Assembly (NCBI RefSeq): GCF_002245215.1
Contig: NZ_NPMR01000001.1
Location: forward strand, 868,001-932,000
Length of the DNA: 64,000 nucleotides
Source: Microbacterium sp. Yaish 1
GTDB taxonomy: Bacteria > Actinomycetota > Actinomycetes > Actinomycetales > Microbacteriaceae
Direction of reading: 5' to 3'
Under the pieces are notes generated by a model that made no database searches, was not told the DNA's origin, and saw only the letters and a program-made list of their open reading frames with translations. Positions 42,702 through 51,913 of the stretch are shown here, piece after piece. The stretch's first letter is position 1, and each line of letters begins with the position of its first letter. A program made the position numbers and the translations under genes.

Positions 42702-43724
42702 TCACCGCTGCCGCAACACGGCCTTCGCTCCGGCGATCACGCCCACGACCGCCGCGGATGCTGCGGCGGATGCCGCCGCGTACAGCGGGGCGCGGTGGCG
42801 GATGGCCCAGGTCTGCACGCTTCCGCTCCGCGCACGGTCGTCGAACGCACCATGGGCGCCGTGGTCGCCCGGCACCGGCTCGTACAGGTTCGGAGCCGTC
42901 CCGGACGCAGCCGAGCCCGGCGCGAACTGGCCCTCCCATGCGTTCTTCGCCAGATACCAGTCGAGGAAGCGGCCCGCGACGCGGGTGCCGAGGATGAGCC
43001 CGACCGTCGACTCCCCCACCCACGTGCGCCGGCGGGGCCGATCGGCGACGTCGGCGACGGCTCGCGCGCCGACCTCGGGCTGGAAGATGGGCGGCACGGG
43101 CTGCGGATGCTGCGAGAAGTTCGACTTCACCCAGCCGAACTGGGTCGTGTTGAGGGCGGGCATGTCGACGATCGAGACGGCGACGCGGCTCTTCTCGTGG
43201 GTGAGCTCGGAGACGACGGAATCCGTGAACCCGTGGATCGCGTGCTTCGCCCCGCAGTAGGCGGCCTGCAGCGGGATGCCGCGGTGGGCGAGCGCCGATC
43301 CGATCTGGATGATGTGACCGCGGTCGCGGTCGCGCATCCGCCGGAGCGCCGCGCGCGTGCCGTTGACGGTGCCGAGGTAGGTCACGGCCGTCGCACGGTC
43401 GAAGTCGTCGGCCGACGTGTCGAGGAACGTGGCGATCGCGCCCGACATGACGTTGTTGACCCACAGGTCGATCGGACCGAGGACGTTCTCGACGTCGGCG
43501 GCCGCCCGCTCGACGGCATCCGCGTCGGCGACGTCCACGGACACCGCGTGCGCGCGCCGGCCCGCCGCCTCGATGTCGGCGACAGCGCCATCGAGGCCGT
43601 CGCGCCCCCGGGCGAGGACCGCGACGTCCCAGCCGCGGTGGGCGAGCTCGCGGACGATGGCTCGGCCGAGGCCCGCGCTTCCTCCGGTGACGACGGCGAC
43701 TCCGCGCCCGCTCGCTGCAGCCAT
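42702..43724 (-). CDS. SDR-family oxidoreductase
   Basis: The start is ATG 43724, with AAGGAG 6 nt upstream. The 340-residue product has a Rossmann nucleotide site TGGSAGLG near residue 15 and the catalytic pair in YCGAKHA (Tyr and Lys four apart) near residue 148. It continues about 80 residues past the SDR core and ends with a hydrophobic stretch, suggesting membrane association. The substrate is unknown. It stands alone between the Endo H promoter and a small gene of unknown function. Despite its position beside the glycan locus it has no operator of the ACTNANCCGG type. Confidence 0.82.
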   Translation of the reverse strand: MAAASGRGVAVVTGGSAGLGRAIVRELAHRGWDVAVLARGRDGLDGAVADIEAAGRRAHAVSVDVADADAVERAAADVENVLGPIDLWVNNVMSGAIATFLDTSADDFDRATAVTYLGTVNGTRAALRRMRDRDRGHIIQIGSALAHRGIPLQAAYCGAKHAIHGFTDSVVSELTHEKSRVAVSIVDMPALNTTQFGWVKSNFSQHPQPVPPIFQPEVGARAVADVADRPRRRTWVGESTVGLILGTRVAGRFLDWYLAKNAWEGQFAPGSAASGTAPNLYEPVPGDHGAHGAFDDRARSGSVQTWAIRHRAPLYAAASAAASAAVVGVIAGAKAVLRQR

Positions 43725-43857
43725 GACGATCTCCTTCCACCGAGGCATCCACGGTGGAAGCTCGCGATCGCGACCATTGTCGGCATGCGAGCGCGCGGGG
43801 AGGCAGCTGTTGCCAGGCAGCGTGCGATGGTCTAGGGAATGATCTGGGCGTGCGCGC

Positions 43858-44226
43858 TCAGCGCATGCCCGTCATGCGGTCCCACTCGATCGACTTGAAC
43901 TGCAGGAAGGTGCAGAGGTTGCCCGCGAAGGCGACCTCGGCGGCGAGCCCCGCCATCTGGTACGGCGTGAGGGTGAGGTCCTCTGAGCGCGCCGTGAGCG
44001 TCGCTTCCCACTCGGGATCGTCGATGGCTCGCGGCTGCATGTAGATGTCGGCGGGCGCGTTCGTGAGGTGGACGATGACGAGTCCGGTGTCGAGACCGTC
44101 CGAGCCGTCCTGGATGGCTACCTTGACCGTGACGCCGGGCGTCTTCCCCTGTTCGAGGAACTCGGCGACCCACTCTTCCAGGAGGGTCTTGGTCCGCACG
44201 GGGACCCGAGGGATGTCATCGCTCAT
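43858..44226 (-). CDS. small protein of unknown function
   Basis: The product is 122 residues from ATG 44226, or 128 from an ATG at 44244. It is acidic and seems cytoplasmic. Features are an N-terminal helix (KTLLEEWVAEFLEQGK), a strand-rich middle (VTVKVAIQD, LVIVHLTN), and a helical C-terminus ending LQFKSIEWDRMTGMR. I do not recognise a family. Base composition and codon use match neighbours, which supports a real gene. An intrinsic terminator immediately upstream separates it from the Mur ligase gene. Confidence 0.65.
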   Translation of the reverse strand: MSDDIPRVPVRTKTLLEEWVAEFLEQGKTPGVTVKVAIQDGSDGLDTGLVIVHLTNAPADIYMQPRAIDDPEWEATLTARSEDLTLTPYQMAGLAAEVAFAGNLCTFLQFKSIEWDRMTGMR

Positions 44227-44254
44227 CAGGAGGAATCTTGTCATATCCCGAATG

Positions 44255-44278
44255 AAAAAACCCGCCGTTCCCGGCTGG
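44255..44278 (-). terminator. intrinsic terminator of Mur ligase gene
   Basis: On the minus strand, GCCG-GGAA-CGGC forms a short stem (with extra CC/GG pairs around a bulge) followed by GGG and six U residues. It lies 19-42 nt beyond the stop at 44297. It is the only clear U-tract terminator in the window. Confidence 0.8.
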
Positions 44279-44296
44279 ATACGGTGATGAATCGAA

Positions 44297-45784
44297 CTAT
44301 CGCCCGTCGGGAAGCAGCGCGTGGATCTCGCGCCACTGCCGGAGGGCGCCCGCGGCGATCGAGACGTCGTCGGAGGCGACGGCGTCGTCCCCGACGATCT
44401 GCACCGACTCATGGCCTTTGCCGGCGATGAGGACCGTGTCGCGGGGCCCGGCCTCGGCGACGGTCGCGGCGATGGCCGAGGCCCGGTCGCGGATGACGCG
44501 GACGTTCTCGACCGAGCGGAACCCGGCGAGGATGTCGGCGACGATGGCGTCACCGTCCTCGTGATGGACATCGTCGTCGGTCACCACGATGGTCTGCGCG
44601 AGCTCCTCGGCGATGCCGGCCATCTCGGGCCGCTTGCCGCGGTCGCGGTCGCCGGTGCAGCCGAACACCACGGTGAGCCGGCCGGCACCGCCCGAGAGGG
44701 CGATGAGCGCCTGCCGCAGGGCGTCGGGCGTGTGGGCGTAGTCGACGATGACCTGCGGCCCGGCGCCGGGTGACACGACCTGCATGCGTCCGGGAACCCG
44801 GCCGATCGCGCCCACCGCCCCCGCGATCGCGTCGGGCGTGACGCCCTGAGCACGGAGGATGCCCGCGGTCATCGCGAGGTTGTCGACGTTGAAGCGGCCG
44901 ATGAGCGGGGAGGCGACGTCGAAGCGCGCACCGTCGATCGTGAGGGTGAAGTCGGCGCCGTCGGGGCGCACCCGGATGTCGTCGGCACGGACCGCCGCCG
45001 TGGGCGCGCCGCCCGTCGACACGCCGACGTCCTCGAGCCCGGTCGGCAGCGCGACGCCCGCGACGTAGGGATCGTCGAGGTTGCGGACCGCCGCGCGGAC
45101 CCCGGGCAGGCGGAAGATGCGCTGCTTGGCCTGACCGTAGGCCTCCATCGACTCGTGGTAGTCGAGATGGTCGCGGGTGAGGTTCGTGAACGCGGCGATG
45201 TCGAAGTGGCAGCCGTCCACTCGCCCCTGGGTGAGGGCGTGCGAGCTCAGCTCGATCGCGACCGCGTCGGCACCCGCGTGACGGATGTCGGCGAGGAGCT
45301 CGTGCATGTCGACCACCGAGGGCGTCGTGAGCGAGGTCTTGGCGAGGGCGCCGAACAGGCCGGCGCCGAGCGTGCCGATGGTCGCGGCGCGATGTCCGAG
45401 GAGCTCCCAGCTCTGGGCGAGGAGCTGCACCGTGGAGGTCTTGCCGTTCGTGCCGGTGACGCCGACGAGGGTCATGCTCGCCGACGGGTGCCCGGTGTAC
45501 TGGTCGGCCAGCCGCCCGATGACCGTCGCCAGGCGCGGGATGCCGCGCACGCGGGCATCCACGTGCGTGACGCTCGCATCGGTCAGGACCAGAGCCGCGC
45601 CGCGCTCGAGCGCCTGCGTGATGTGATCGCGGACCCGTTCGTCGCGGCCCAGCGCGACGAAGACGTCGCCCGCTCGGACGGTACGGCTGTCGCCGCGCAG
45701 GCGCCCGCCGGGGACGTTCCCCCCGGCGACCCCCGTCGCCCACCAATCGGGGTCGAGGTTCCGACCCTCCCCAGCGTCTTGCAT
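44297..45784 (-). CDS. MurE-like Mur ligase
   Basis: The 495-residue product is a Mur ligase of the UDP-MurNAc-tripeptide synthetase class. GVTGTNGKTS is the ATP loop, SSHALTQGRVDGCHFD and NLTRDHLDYHESME the central domain, and VDYAHTPDALRQAL with FGCTGDRDRGKRPEM the C-terminal domain. GKGHESVQIVGD ends the protein. The residue-3 selecting motif, DNPR in meso-diaminopimelate enzymes, is replaced by DDDVHHED. That fits the group-B peptidoglycan of Microbacteriaceae, where Lys, Orn or other diamino acids occur. The gene is not in a cell-division/wall cluster, so it is either a relocated murE or a paralogue. The start is ATG 45784 after GGGGCGG; an ATG at 45820 is possible. Confidence 0.85.
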   Translation of the reverse strand: MQDAGEGRNLDPDWWATGVAGGNVPGGRLRGDSRTVRAGDVFVALGRDERVRDHITQALERGAALVLTDASVTHVDARVRGIPRLATVIGRLADQYTGHPSASMTLVGVTGTNGKTSTVQLLAQSWELLGHRAATIGTLGAGLFGALAKTSLTTPSVVDMHELLADIRHAGADAVAIELSSHALTQGRVDGCHFDIAAFTNLTRDHLDYHESMEAYGQAKQRIFRLPGVRAAVRNLDDPYVAGVALPTGLEDVGVSTGGAPTAAVRADDIRVRPDGADFTLTIDGARFDVASPLIGRFNVDNLAMTAGILRAQGVTPDAIAGAVGAIGRVPGRMQVVSPGAGPQVIVDYAHTPDALRQALIALSGGAGRLTVVFGCTGDRDRGKRPEMAGIAEELAQTIVVTDDDVHHEDGDAIVADILAGFRSVENVRVIRDRASAIAATVAEAGPRDTVLIAGKGHESVQIVGDDAVASDDVSIAAGALRQWREIHALLPDGR

Positions 45785-45902
45785 GTACCGCCCCACTGCT
45801 CTCTGACCCGACGCTCCCATGAACGGGTGGTCACCCGCAGGAAGGACACGTCGGAGCCTGAGATTGGCACTGTAACGTAAGCGCCGCATAAGCCTGCGGT
45901 CA

Positions 45903-46199
45903 TCAAGCCTGGGGCTCGGGCACCATCCGCAGGCCGTCGGCGCTGTTGGCCGATTCCATGAGCGCGTCGATCCACTTCGGGTTGATCTGCGGCTGGCGGC
46001 TGCCTGCGAACTGGAACTGGACCGAGATCGTGGGGTGCAGCCAGAAATCACGGCGGCTCGTGCCGTGCGGCGACGTCGTCTCGAACATCAGCGGTTCGCC
46101 GCGCCGCAGCTTGGTCATCAGGACCAGCCGGAGGTGTGCGAGCGCACGATCGTCGATCTCGACGAAGTTGGCCGCGTTGTCGTAGAAGAATCTGCCCAC
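45903..46199 (-). CDS. DUF7882-type small protein
   Basis: The 98-residue product, MGRFFYDNAANFVEIDDRAL onward, matches a family common in Microbacteriaceae, often mislabelled 'ATP-dependent DNA ligase'. The body is a compact beta-rich domain with HLRLVLMTKLRRGEPLMFE, RRDFWLHPTISVQFQFAGSRQPQIN and MESANSADGLRMVPEP. There is no catalytic Lys motif of ligases. Function is unknown. It stands alone between two terminator hairpins and is transcribed in the same direction as the Mur ligase. Confidence 0.85.
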   Translation of the reverse strand: MGRFFYDNAANFVEIDDRALAHLRLVLMTKLRRGEPLMFETTSPHGTSRRDFWLHPTISVQFQFAGSRQPQINPKWIDALMESANSADGLRMVPEPQA

Positions 46200-46219
46200 T
46201 GCATGAGCTTAAGCGCGCA

Positions 46220-46263
46220 CGGGCGGGGGGCGGGCCGACGTGGGTCGGACCCGCCCCCGCCCG
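46220..46263 (-). terminator. long GC hairpin after surface glycosidase gene
   Basis: CGGGCGGGGGGCGGG at 46220-46234 pairs with CCCGCCCCCGCCCG at 46250-46263 (one bulged G), and the inner CCGAC/GTCGG extends the stem to about 19 bp with a 4-nt loop. It begins 5 nt after the stop at 46268 on the minus strand and ends the GH36 operon. Confidence 0.75.
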
Positions 46264-46267
46264 GAGA

Positions 46268-49200
46268 TCACGCCCGCGTCATCCGGCGCCGGCGTGCCAT
46301 CAACGCGCCTCCCGCGGCGAGCAGTCCCGCTGCCAGGAGGGCGGCCACGACGGGCACCGCTCCCCCCGTCGTCGCGATCGTGCCCGCGGGACGCGGGGCC
46401 GCGATGACCACGTCGAGGAGCGCCTCGGCCGCCGCATCACCCACGCGTACGACGACCCGGTGCGAACCGGCGGCCGTGCCCGAGGGCACGGTCACCGACA
46501 GCGTCAGCGCGCCGTCCGCATCGGTCGTCGAACGCTCCAGCAGCACGGGGTCGGAGTTCAGCCAGATCTCCGCCCCCGACTCGGGCGCGAATCCGCCCGC
46601 TGTCACCGTGACCGACTCCCCCGGGGCGACCGAACGGGTTGAGAGCGAGACCGTCGGCGTCGCGCCCGGCTGCGGGGCGGAGCCCCCGGCGACGATCGTG
46701 ACGGAGAACGTGGCCGTCAGCCGGCGGCCATCGACCTCGGCCGACACCGTCACCGTCACCTCGCCGGGCGCACTCGAGTCGAACCCGCTCAGGGAGTACG
46801 CGTCCGGAGCGAGCGGAACCGTCGCGTCGCCGGTCCGCCGCGAGATCACCAGCCCCTCCGCCGAGAACTCCTCACCGACGGCGTACTCGGTCTTCGTCGG
46901 CGGCGACGTCACCTCGAGCACCGGCTCCGCCGGCGCGACGACCGGATCGTTCGACACGGCCAGCGTCAGCGGCGCGAAGGCGACCCAGTCGAGGTTCGGA
47001 GCGTAGGTGTCGGCGTTGCCGAGCACGATGTCGCCGTCGCCGGCGAGATCCAGCGGCACCGAGTGCGTCCAGAACCCCTTCCAGGAGTAGTTGTGCCGGA
47101 AGGCGCCCCTCTGCGCGTCGAATCCGGCCTCGGTCACGTCGAGGAAGCGGGTGATGACGTCGGCGTTGTAGGCGTGACCGGTGTTCTTCTCCGCGTTGGA
47201 GTACCGCACCTGCAGGTCGTACGACCCGGCGGGCAGATCGTCGCCGCGCGAGATCGTCGCGGTGTTCCCGGAACCGCCGCCGAGCCAGCCGATCTGCTGG
47301 CCGCTGATGTTCGTCGGGCCGGCGACGTCCTCGCGCCGGGCCGATCCTGCGAGCGCCACGCGTTCCTCGTCCTCGGCCTCGATCCGCGTGATCGCGTCAT
47401 CGGCTTCAGCCGTGCGCACGGTCGAGATCTCCTGCAGCCCGATGGCGCCGGCCGACGAGACCTCGATCTCGTTGATGCCCTCGCGAAGATGCACGCGGGC
47501 CGTCGAGATCCGCTCACCGGCTGCGTCCGCCGCGAGCCCGGCGACGGCCCGACCGTTCACGGACAGGGCGATGTCGGCTGCCCCGTCGGCATCGTACGAG
47601 AGCACGACGTCGTGGTAGCCGTTATCGCGGGCCGAGACGAAGAAGGTCGCGGTGGCGTCGCCGTCGAGCGGAACGGTGCCGTCGCCGAGCGGCGCGACCG
47701 AGGTGCGCGCCAGTGCTGCCGGGTAGTGGTTCTCGTCGGGCCCGGAGACCCGCTCGAGGTCGAGCTTGTCGACTGAGACGTTCGAGCCCGGCAGCACCTG
47801 CAGGCCATCGGCGCTCGTGCGCACGGAAAGCTCGTGCGCACCCGCGGACAGCTCGGCGACCAGCTCGGCCCGCCCGCGATAGGTCGAACCGAAGCCCGCC
47901 TCGTACGAGATCGTGTCGACGAACTCGCCGTCGACGAACAGCGCATGCGAGCCGGGGCCGATGTTCGGGCCGTCGACGCCGGCGGTGATGCCGAGCCGAT
48001 ACGAACCGTCCTCCGGGACCTCGACGTCCCACGTCAGCGACGAGCCCGCACTGGTGAGCCCGGCGACGTCGCGTTCTCCCGATGCTGCGAACACCCAGGC
48101 GTCGTTCGCCGGCTGCTCGCGGACAGTGGCACCGGTCAGCCGCGTCTCCTCCGCTTCGACCTCGGTGCGCCAGGTGCCGTCGACGGCGGGCTGCGTACGC
48201 TGCGCCGGCGTGACGACGACCTGGTACGCCGACCGCCGGTCGTCGTTCGGGACGGTGATCTCGAGCTCGCCCGACAGGGCGGTGCGCTCGGCCACGACGA
48301 CGCGCGGCGCACCGGCCTCGCCCTCCTGCCCGGTCCAGGCGCTCTCGCGCACCTGCACGTCGACGGTCTCTCCGAACACGGCCGGGTCGAGTCCGGACAG
48401 GTCGAGCCGGATGTCCTCGCTGCCGCCCCCGACGACCACGACGGCCTGTCGGCGTTCCTCGTCGATCGTGGCGATCCCCTGGACGGTGTCGACGGCGTTC
48501 AGCTGGGGCGGTGTCAGAGCCACGGTCTCACCCGTCAGGTCGCCGTACCACTTCAGCAGCCACCAGGCCCCGTTGGCCGCGTTGCCCTTGGCCATGTTGT
48601 CGTTGAGGTTGCCCGCGAACGTCCAGTACGCGGTCTGCGCGTCGACCTTCTCGTCCTCGAACATCGCGAGCCACTGCACCAGCTGGCCGGGCACCGACAT
48701 GTCGCGCCGCATCGCATACTCGGTGATGTTCACCGGGAGCGGGTCGATCCCGAGCTCCCGCTCGTACGCCCGGTACGCCTCGAGGTGGGAGCGGAAGGTC
48801 GCGAGGTTCTCGATCCCGAGCTCGTGCCACGTCCAGATGTCGGGGAGGACGTCGTTCGCCTTCGCGAACTCGAGGATGTCGCGGGTGCGGGCCGAGCGCC
48901 AGACCGCGTCGCCCATGCCGGCGATGCGCGCCTCGGGGTAGACCTCTTTGATGACCCCGTAGGTCGTCTTCCAGTCCTCGAGGAAGATGTCGCGCTGCGC
49001 GCTCCATTCCCCGCCGTACCAGTTGCCGCCGTCCGGCTCGTTGAACGGCGTGAAGACGTACTTCTCGGGGTAGGCCGAGTTGTCGCGGATGTCGGCGACG
49101 ACCGTGCGGACGATGTCGAGGTACGTCGAGAAGTCTGCGGGACGCTTGCCGCCGTTGTAGAACCAGTCGGGGTAGTAGTCCTGGATGTTCACCATCAGGT

Positions 49201-49576
49201 ACTCGCCGCCGTTCTCGAAGAACGAGCGCTCGACCTCGAGCGGGTCGCCGTTGGGATGCTGCGCGCCACGCGGGGCCTTCTGGGTCACGTTGGTCGGCCG
49301 AGCCCCGGCGATGATCGCGTCGGTGGGCATGCCGTCGTCGCCGAGTCCGTAGAGCATCCCGGATGCGCCGCCGCGGAAGAGGCCGGTGGACTCGGAGAAG
49401 TCCACGGCCACCGTCTCGACGGTGTCGTTGGCGTCGTTATCGGGGGTGTCGTCGGCAGCGGCGGGCAGGGCACCGGCGAGGGAGCCGAGTGCGAGCGCGA
49501 GACATGCCGCGATCGCTGCACCGCGCGGAGCGGACGATCGGCGCGGTCCGGGCGGAGGGATGGGCAGTGGGGTCAT
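46268..49576 (-). CDS. cell-surface clan GH-A glycosidase with CBM modules
   Basis: The 1102-residue product starts at ATG 49576 behind AAGGA. A signal peptide of about 41 residues precedes a (beta/alpha)8 domain. FTPFNEPDGGNWYGG gives the acid/base Glu180 and PVNITEYAM the nucleophile Glu286, as in clan GH-A (GH39- or GH30-like). After about residue 420 come beta-sandwich modules. At least two look like CBM6/35 domains (EVEAEETRLTG..., RIEAEDEERVALAG...) and two like Ig folds. The end is TIATTGG, a hydrophobic segment and ARRRR, a sorting signal of the LAxTG type. It is the last gene of the GH36 operon, so it probably releases galactosides or related glycans at the surface. The exact family and substrate were not settled. 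Confidence 0.82.
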   Translation of the reverse strand: MTPLPIPPPGPRRSSAPRGAAIAACLALALGSLAGALPAAADDTPDNDANDTVETVAVDFSESTGLFRGGASGMLYGLGDDGMPTDAIIAGARPTNVTQKAPRGAQHPNGDPLEVERSFFENGGEYLMVNIQDYYPDWFYNGGKRPADFSTYLDIVRTVVADIRDNSAYPEKYVFTPFNEPDGGNWYGGEWSAQRDIFLEDWKTTYGVIKEVYPEARIAGMGDAVWRSARTRDILEFAKANDVLPDIWTWHELGIENLATFRSHLEAYRAYERELGIDPLPVNITEYAMRRDMSVPGQLVQWLAMFEDEKVDAQTAYWTFAGNLNDNMAKGNAANGAWWLLKWYGDLTGETVALTPPQLNAVDTVQGIATIDEERRQAVVVVGGGSEDIRLDLSGLDPAVFGETVDVQVRESAWTGQEGEAGAPRVVVAERTALSGELEITVPNDDRRSAYQVVVTPAQRTQPAVDGTWRTEVEAEETRLTGATVREQPANDAWVFAASGERDVAGLTSAGSSLTWDVEVPEDGSYRLGITAGVDGPNIGPGSHALFVDGEFVDTISYEAGFGSTYRGRAELVAELSAGAHELSVRTSADGLQVLPGSNVSVDKLDLERVSGPDENHYPAALARTSVAPLGDGTVPLDGDATATFFVSARDNGYHDVVLSYDADGAADIALSVNGRAVAGLAADAAGERISTARVHLREGINEIEVSSAGAIGLQEISTVRTAEADDAITRIEAEDEERVALAGSARREDVAGPTNISGQQIGWLGGGSGNTATISRGDDLPAGSYDLQVRYSNAEKNTGHAYNADVITRFLDVTEAGFDAQRGAFRHNYSWKGFWTHSVPLDLAGDGDIVLGNADTYAPNLDWVAFAPLTLAVSNDPVVAPAEPVLEVTSPPTKTEYAVGEEFSAEGLVISRRTGDATVPLAPDAYSLSGFDSSAPGEVTVTVSAEVDGRRLTATFSVTIVAGGSAPQPGATPTVSLSTRSVAPGESVTVTAGGFAPESGAEIWLNSDPVLLERSTTDADGALTLSVTVPSGTAAGSHRVVVRVGDAAAEALLDVVIAAPRPAGTIATTGGAVPVVAALLAAGLLAAGGALMARRRRMTRA

Positions 49577-49617
49577 GGTGACGTCCTTGTCTGTGCGGAT
49601 GGGAAGATGCGGCCGAC

Positions 49618-50976
49618 TCAACGGAACAGGGCGTTGATCTGGTCGTTGGATGCGGTGAAGGCGTCGCTGCCGGAGACGCCCTTGAGGAACGCCTCCACGG
49701 TGGCCGTCATCGTGTCGTTGACGTCCGACCAGTGGTCGGCGATGGGAAGGAGCTCGGTAGTACCGTCGGCGACCTGGACGGTGAATGCGCTGACGTCCCA
49801 CCCCTTGGCGGTGAACGCGGCTTCCGCCTTCTCGGTCGAGGTCTTCACTGCGGGAAAGACGACGGCTGCTTCCGCGACGACGTCCTGGCACGCAGGCGAC
49901 CCGAGGTACGACACCCATTCCCAGGCGGCATCCGGGTTGTCGGTGCCGGCCCAGATCCCGTCGGACAGCCCGTTGAAGACGCTCGCGCGCTCGCCGTCCG
50001 GCCCGATCGGTGTCGGCGCGACGGCCGTGGGCACCGAATCCTGACCCAGGTACGAGCTGGCCATCCAGCTGCCGTCGGTGACCATCGCATACCGTCCGGC
50101 GAGGTACCCGTTGAGGGGGTCCTGCTCGGACAGTGCGATGTCCACGCTCGGCATGTAGCCCGCGTCGATCAGGCCCTTGTACCAGGTGAGGGTCTCCGCG
50201 AACTCGCTGTCACCGAAGTTCCACTCGCTCGTCCAGGGCGTCTTGTCGCCGAAGTACCAGTCGTTGCTCAGGGCGTAGGGCGCCCACGTCTGCTGGCCGC
50301 TCGCGTTCAGGCCGTTGCCGCTGAGGGCGAGACCGTAGACGGCGACATCGTTCTTGTCGAAGCCCGGCTCGTCGCCGCGGACGCCGTTGCGGTCGACCGT
50401 GAGGTGAGCGACGGCCCGTTGGAACGTGCCGCCGTCGACGGGGTTCCACGCCAGAGCCGCCAGCTGCTCAGGCGTGTATCCGCCCTCGGTCGCGAGCTGC
50501 TCGTTGTAGAACGTCGCGACGGTGTCGAAGTCCTTCGGCAGGCCGTATCGCCCGCCGTCCTGATCGGTCCACAGGTCGGCGAGCCCGTCCTGGTAGATCG
50601 CGAGATCGACGGCGTCGGCGCTGACACGGTCGGAGATGTCGAGCAGCTGCCCCTGCGACACGAACTCCGGGAAGTACGACAGGTGGTCTGCGAAGACGTC
50701 CGGTGCGGTGCCCGAGGCGAACCCGGTCGTCAGGCCCTGCCAGTAGTCCGACCAGCCGTACTGCTCGATCGTGACCGAGATGCCCGACGATTCCTCGAAG
50801 TCGGCGGCGCACTGCTCGTACGCGGCCTGCTGGTTGCTGTCCCACAGCCAATAGGTGATCGCTTGACTGTCGGAGCCGCTGCCGTTCGACGAACTGCAGC
50901 CGGCGACGACGAGCGGAACCGTGGCCACTGCAGCCGTCGCCGCGACGATGCGGCGGGCGCGGGAGGTGATACGCAT
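49618..50976 (-). CDS. sugar-binding lipoprotein
   Basis: The 452-residue product has a lipobox VVAGC (Cys27) and is a CUT1-type extracellular binding protein (ITYWLWDSNQQAAYEQCAADF, GQLLDISDRVSADAV, GYLAGRYAMVTDGSWMASSYL). It lies downstream of its two permeases, an unusual order. AAAGG lies 8 nt before the ATG. Together with GH36 and the GH-A enzyme it should serve uptake of a galactose-containing oligosaccharide. No ATPase is encoded nearby. Confidence 0.9.
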   Translation of the reverse strand: MRITSRARRIVAATAAVATVPLVVAGCSSSNGSGSDSQAITYWLWDSNQQAAYEQCAADFEESSGISVTIEQYGWSDYWQGLTTGFASGTAPDVFADHLSYFPEFVSQGQLLDISDRVSADAVDLAIYQDGLADLWTDQDGGRYGLPKDFDTVATFYNEQLATEGGYTPEQLAALAWNPVDGGTFQRAVAHLTVDRNGVRGDEPGFDKNDVAVYGLALSGNGLNASGQQTWAPYALSNDWYFGDKTPWTSEWNFGDSEFAETLTWYKGLIDAGYMPSVDIALSEQDPLNGYLAGRYAMVTDGSWMASSYLGQDSVPTAVAPTPIGPDGERASVFNGLSDGIWAGTDNPDAAWEWVSYLGSPACQDVVAEAAVVFPAVKTSTEKAEAAFTAKGWDVSAFTVQVADGTTELLPIADHWSDVNDTMTATVEAFLKGVSGSDAFTASNDQINALFR

Positions 50977-51014
50977 GGGATGCCTTTCTGGTGGATCCGT
51001 ATGGGGAGGAGCGG

Positions 51015-51905
51015 CTACTTGATGCCCGAGTAGCCGAGGTTGTCGACGAGCTTTCGGCCGAAGAGGACGAAGAGCACGAAGATCGGCAGCGCTGCCACGA
51101 GGGTGCCGGCCATGAGGCCGGCCCAGTCGGGCCCGGTCTGCGGCGTCTGCGAGCGGAAGATCCCGAGCGCGACGGTGAGCACGCGGGATTCTTCGGCCCG
51201 GCCCACGAGCAGCGGCCAGAAGTACTCACCCCACGCCGTGATGTAGGTGAGCAGCGCGAGCGTGAAGAGCGGCGTGGTCGACATCGGCAGCACGATCCTG
51301 AAGAAGATGCGGAGGTGCCCGGCGCCGTCGATCTTCGCCGACTCCTCGACCTCGCGGCTGATTCCGAGGAAGAACTGCCGCATGAAGAAGATCGCGAAAG
51401 GCGTCATGAAGAAGAACGGCAGGATGATGCCGGCGAGGGTGTTGAGCATGCCGAGGTCACGGATGAGGATGAAGTTCGGCAGCTGAACGAAGATCGGCGG
51501 GATCATCAGCGCTGTCAGGAAGAGGAAGAAGACCGCTTCTCGCCCCCGCCAGTGCAGGCGGGCGAAAGCGTACGCCGCCATGGAGGAGAACAGGACCTGC
51601 CCGACCGTGATGACGGTCGCCACGATGACGGTGTTGCGAAGGTAGAGCCAGAAGTCGATCGACCCGGTCGTGCCTCCTTCCGCCAGCGCCTCGGCCGGGG
51701 TGGCCAGACCCAGCACGCGAGCGAACCCGCCCCAGCTGAACTCGACCGGAAGCGGATTGCTCGCGTTGGTGTATAGCGCTGTGTTCGTCGAGAGCGCCGT
51801 GCGCAGCATCCAATAGAAGGGGAACAGGGTCACGATCAACAGCACGATCAGGGCGGCCCACGCGAGCATCCGGCCCGGACGGGGAATGGTCGATGCAGCA
51901 GACAT
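51015..51905 (-). CDS. sugar ABC permease, MalG type
   Basis: The 296-residue product has six membrane segments and the EAA loop EVEESAKIDGAGHLRIFFRIVLP. It starts 8 bp after the stop of the preceding permease. It is the second inner-membrane component of the importer served by the lipoprotein of 49618. Start codon and length agree with CUT1 MalG homologues. Confidence 0.9.
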   Translation of the reverse strand: MSAASTIPRPGRMLAWAALIVLLIVTLFPFYWMLRTALSTNTALYTNASNPLPVEFSWGGFARVLGLATPAEALAEGGTTGSIDFWLYLRNTVIVATVITVGQVLFSSMAAYAFARLHWRGREAVFFLFLTALMIPPIFVQLPNFILIRDLGMLNTLAGIILPFFFMTPFAIFFMRQFFLGISREVEESAKIDGAGHLRIFFRIVLPMSTTPLFTLALLTYITAWGEYFWPLLVGRAEESRVLTVALGIFRSQTPQTGPDWAGLMAGTLVAALPIFVLFVLFGRKLVDNLGYSGIK

Positions 51906-51913
51906 GGCGGTCC

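Noticed and set aside
45903..46199. ATP-dependent DNA ligase
   Set aside because: The family often carries this label, but the 98-residue protein has no ligase catalytic Lys motif or domain.
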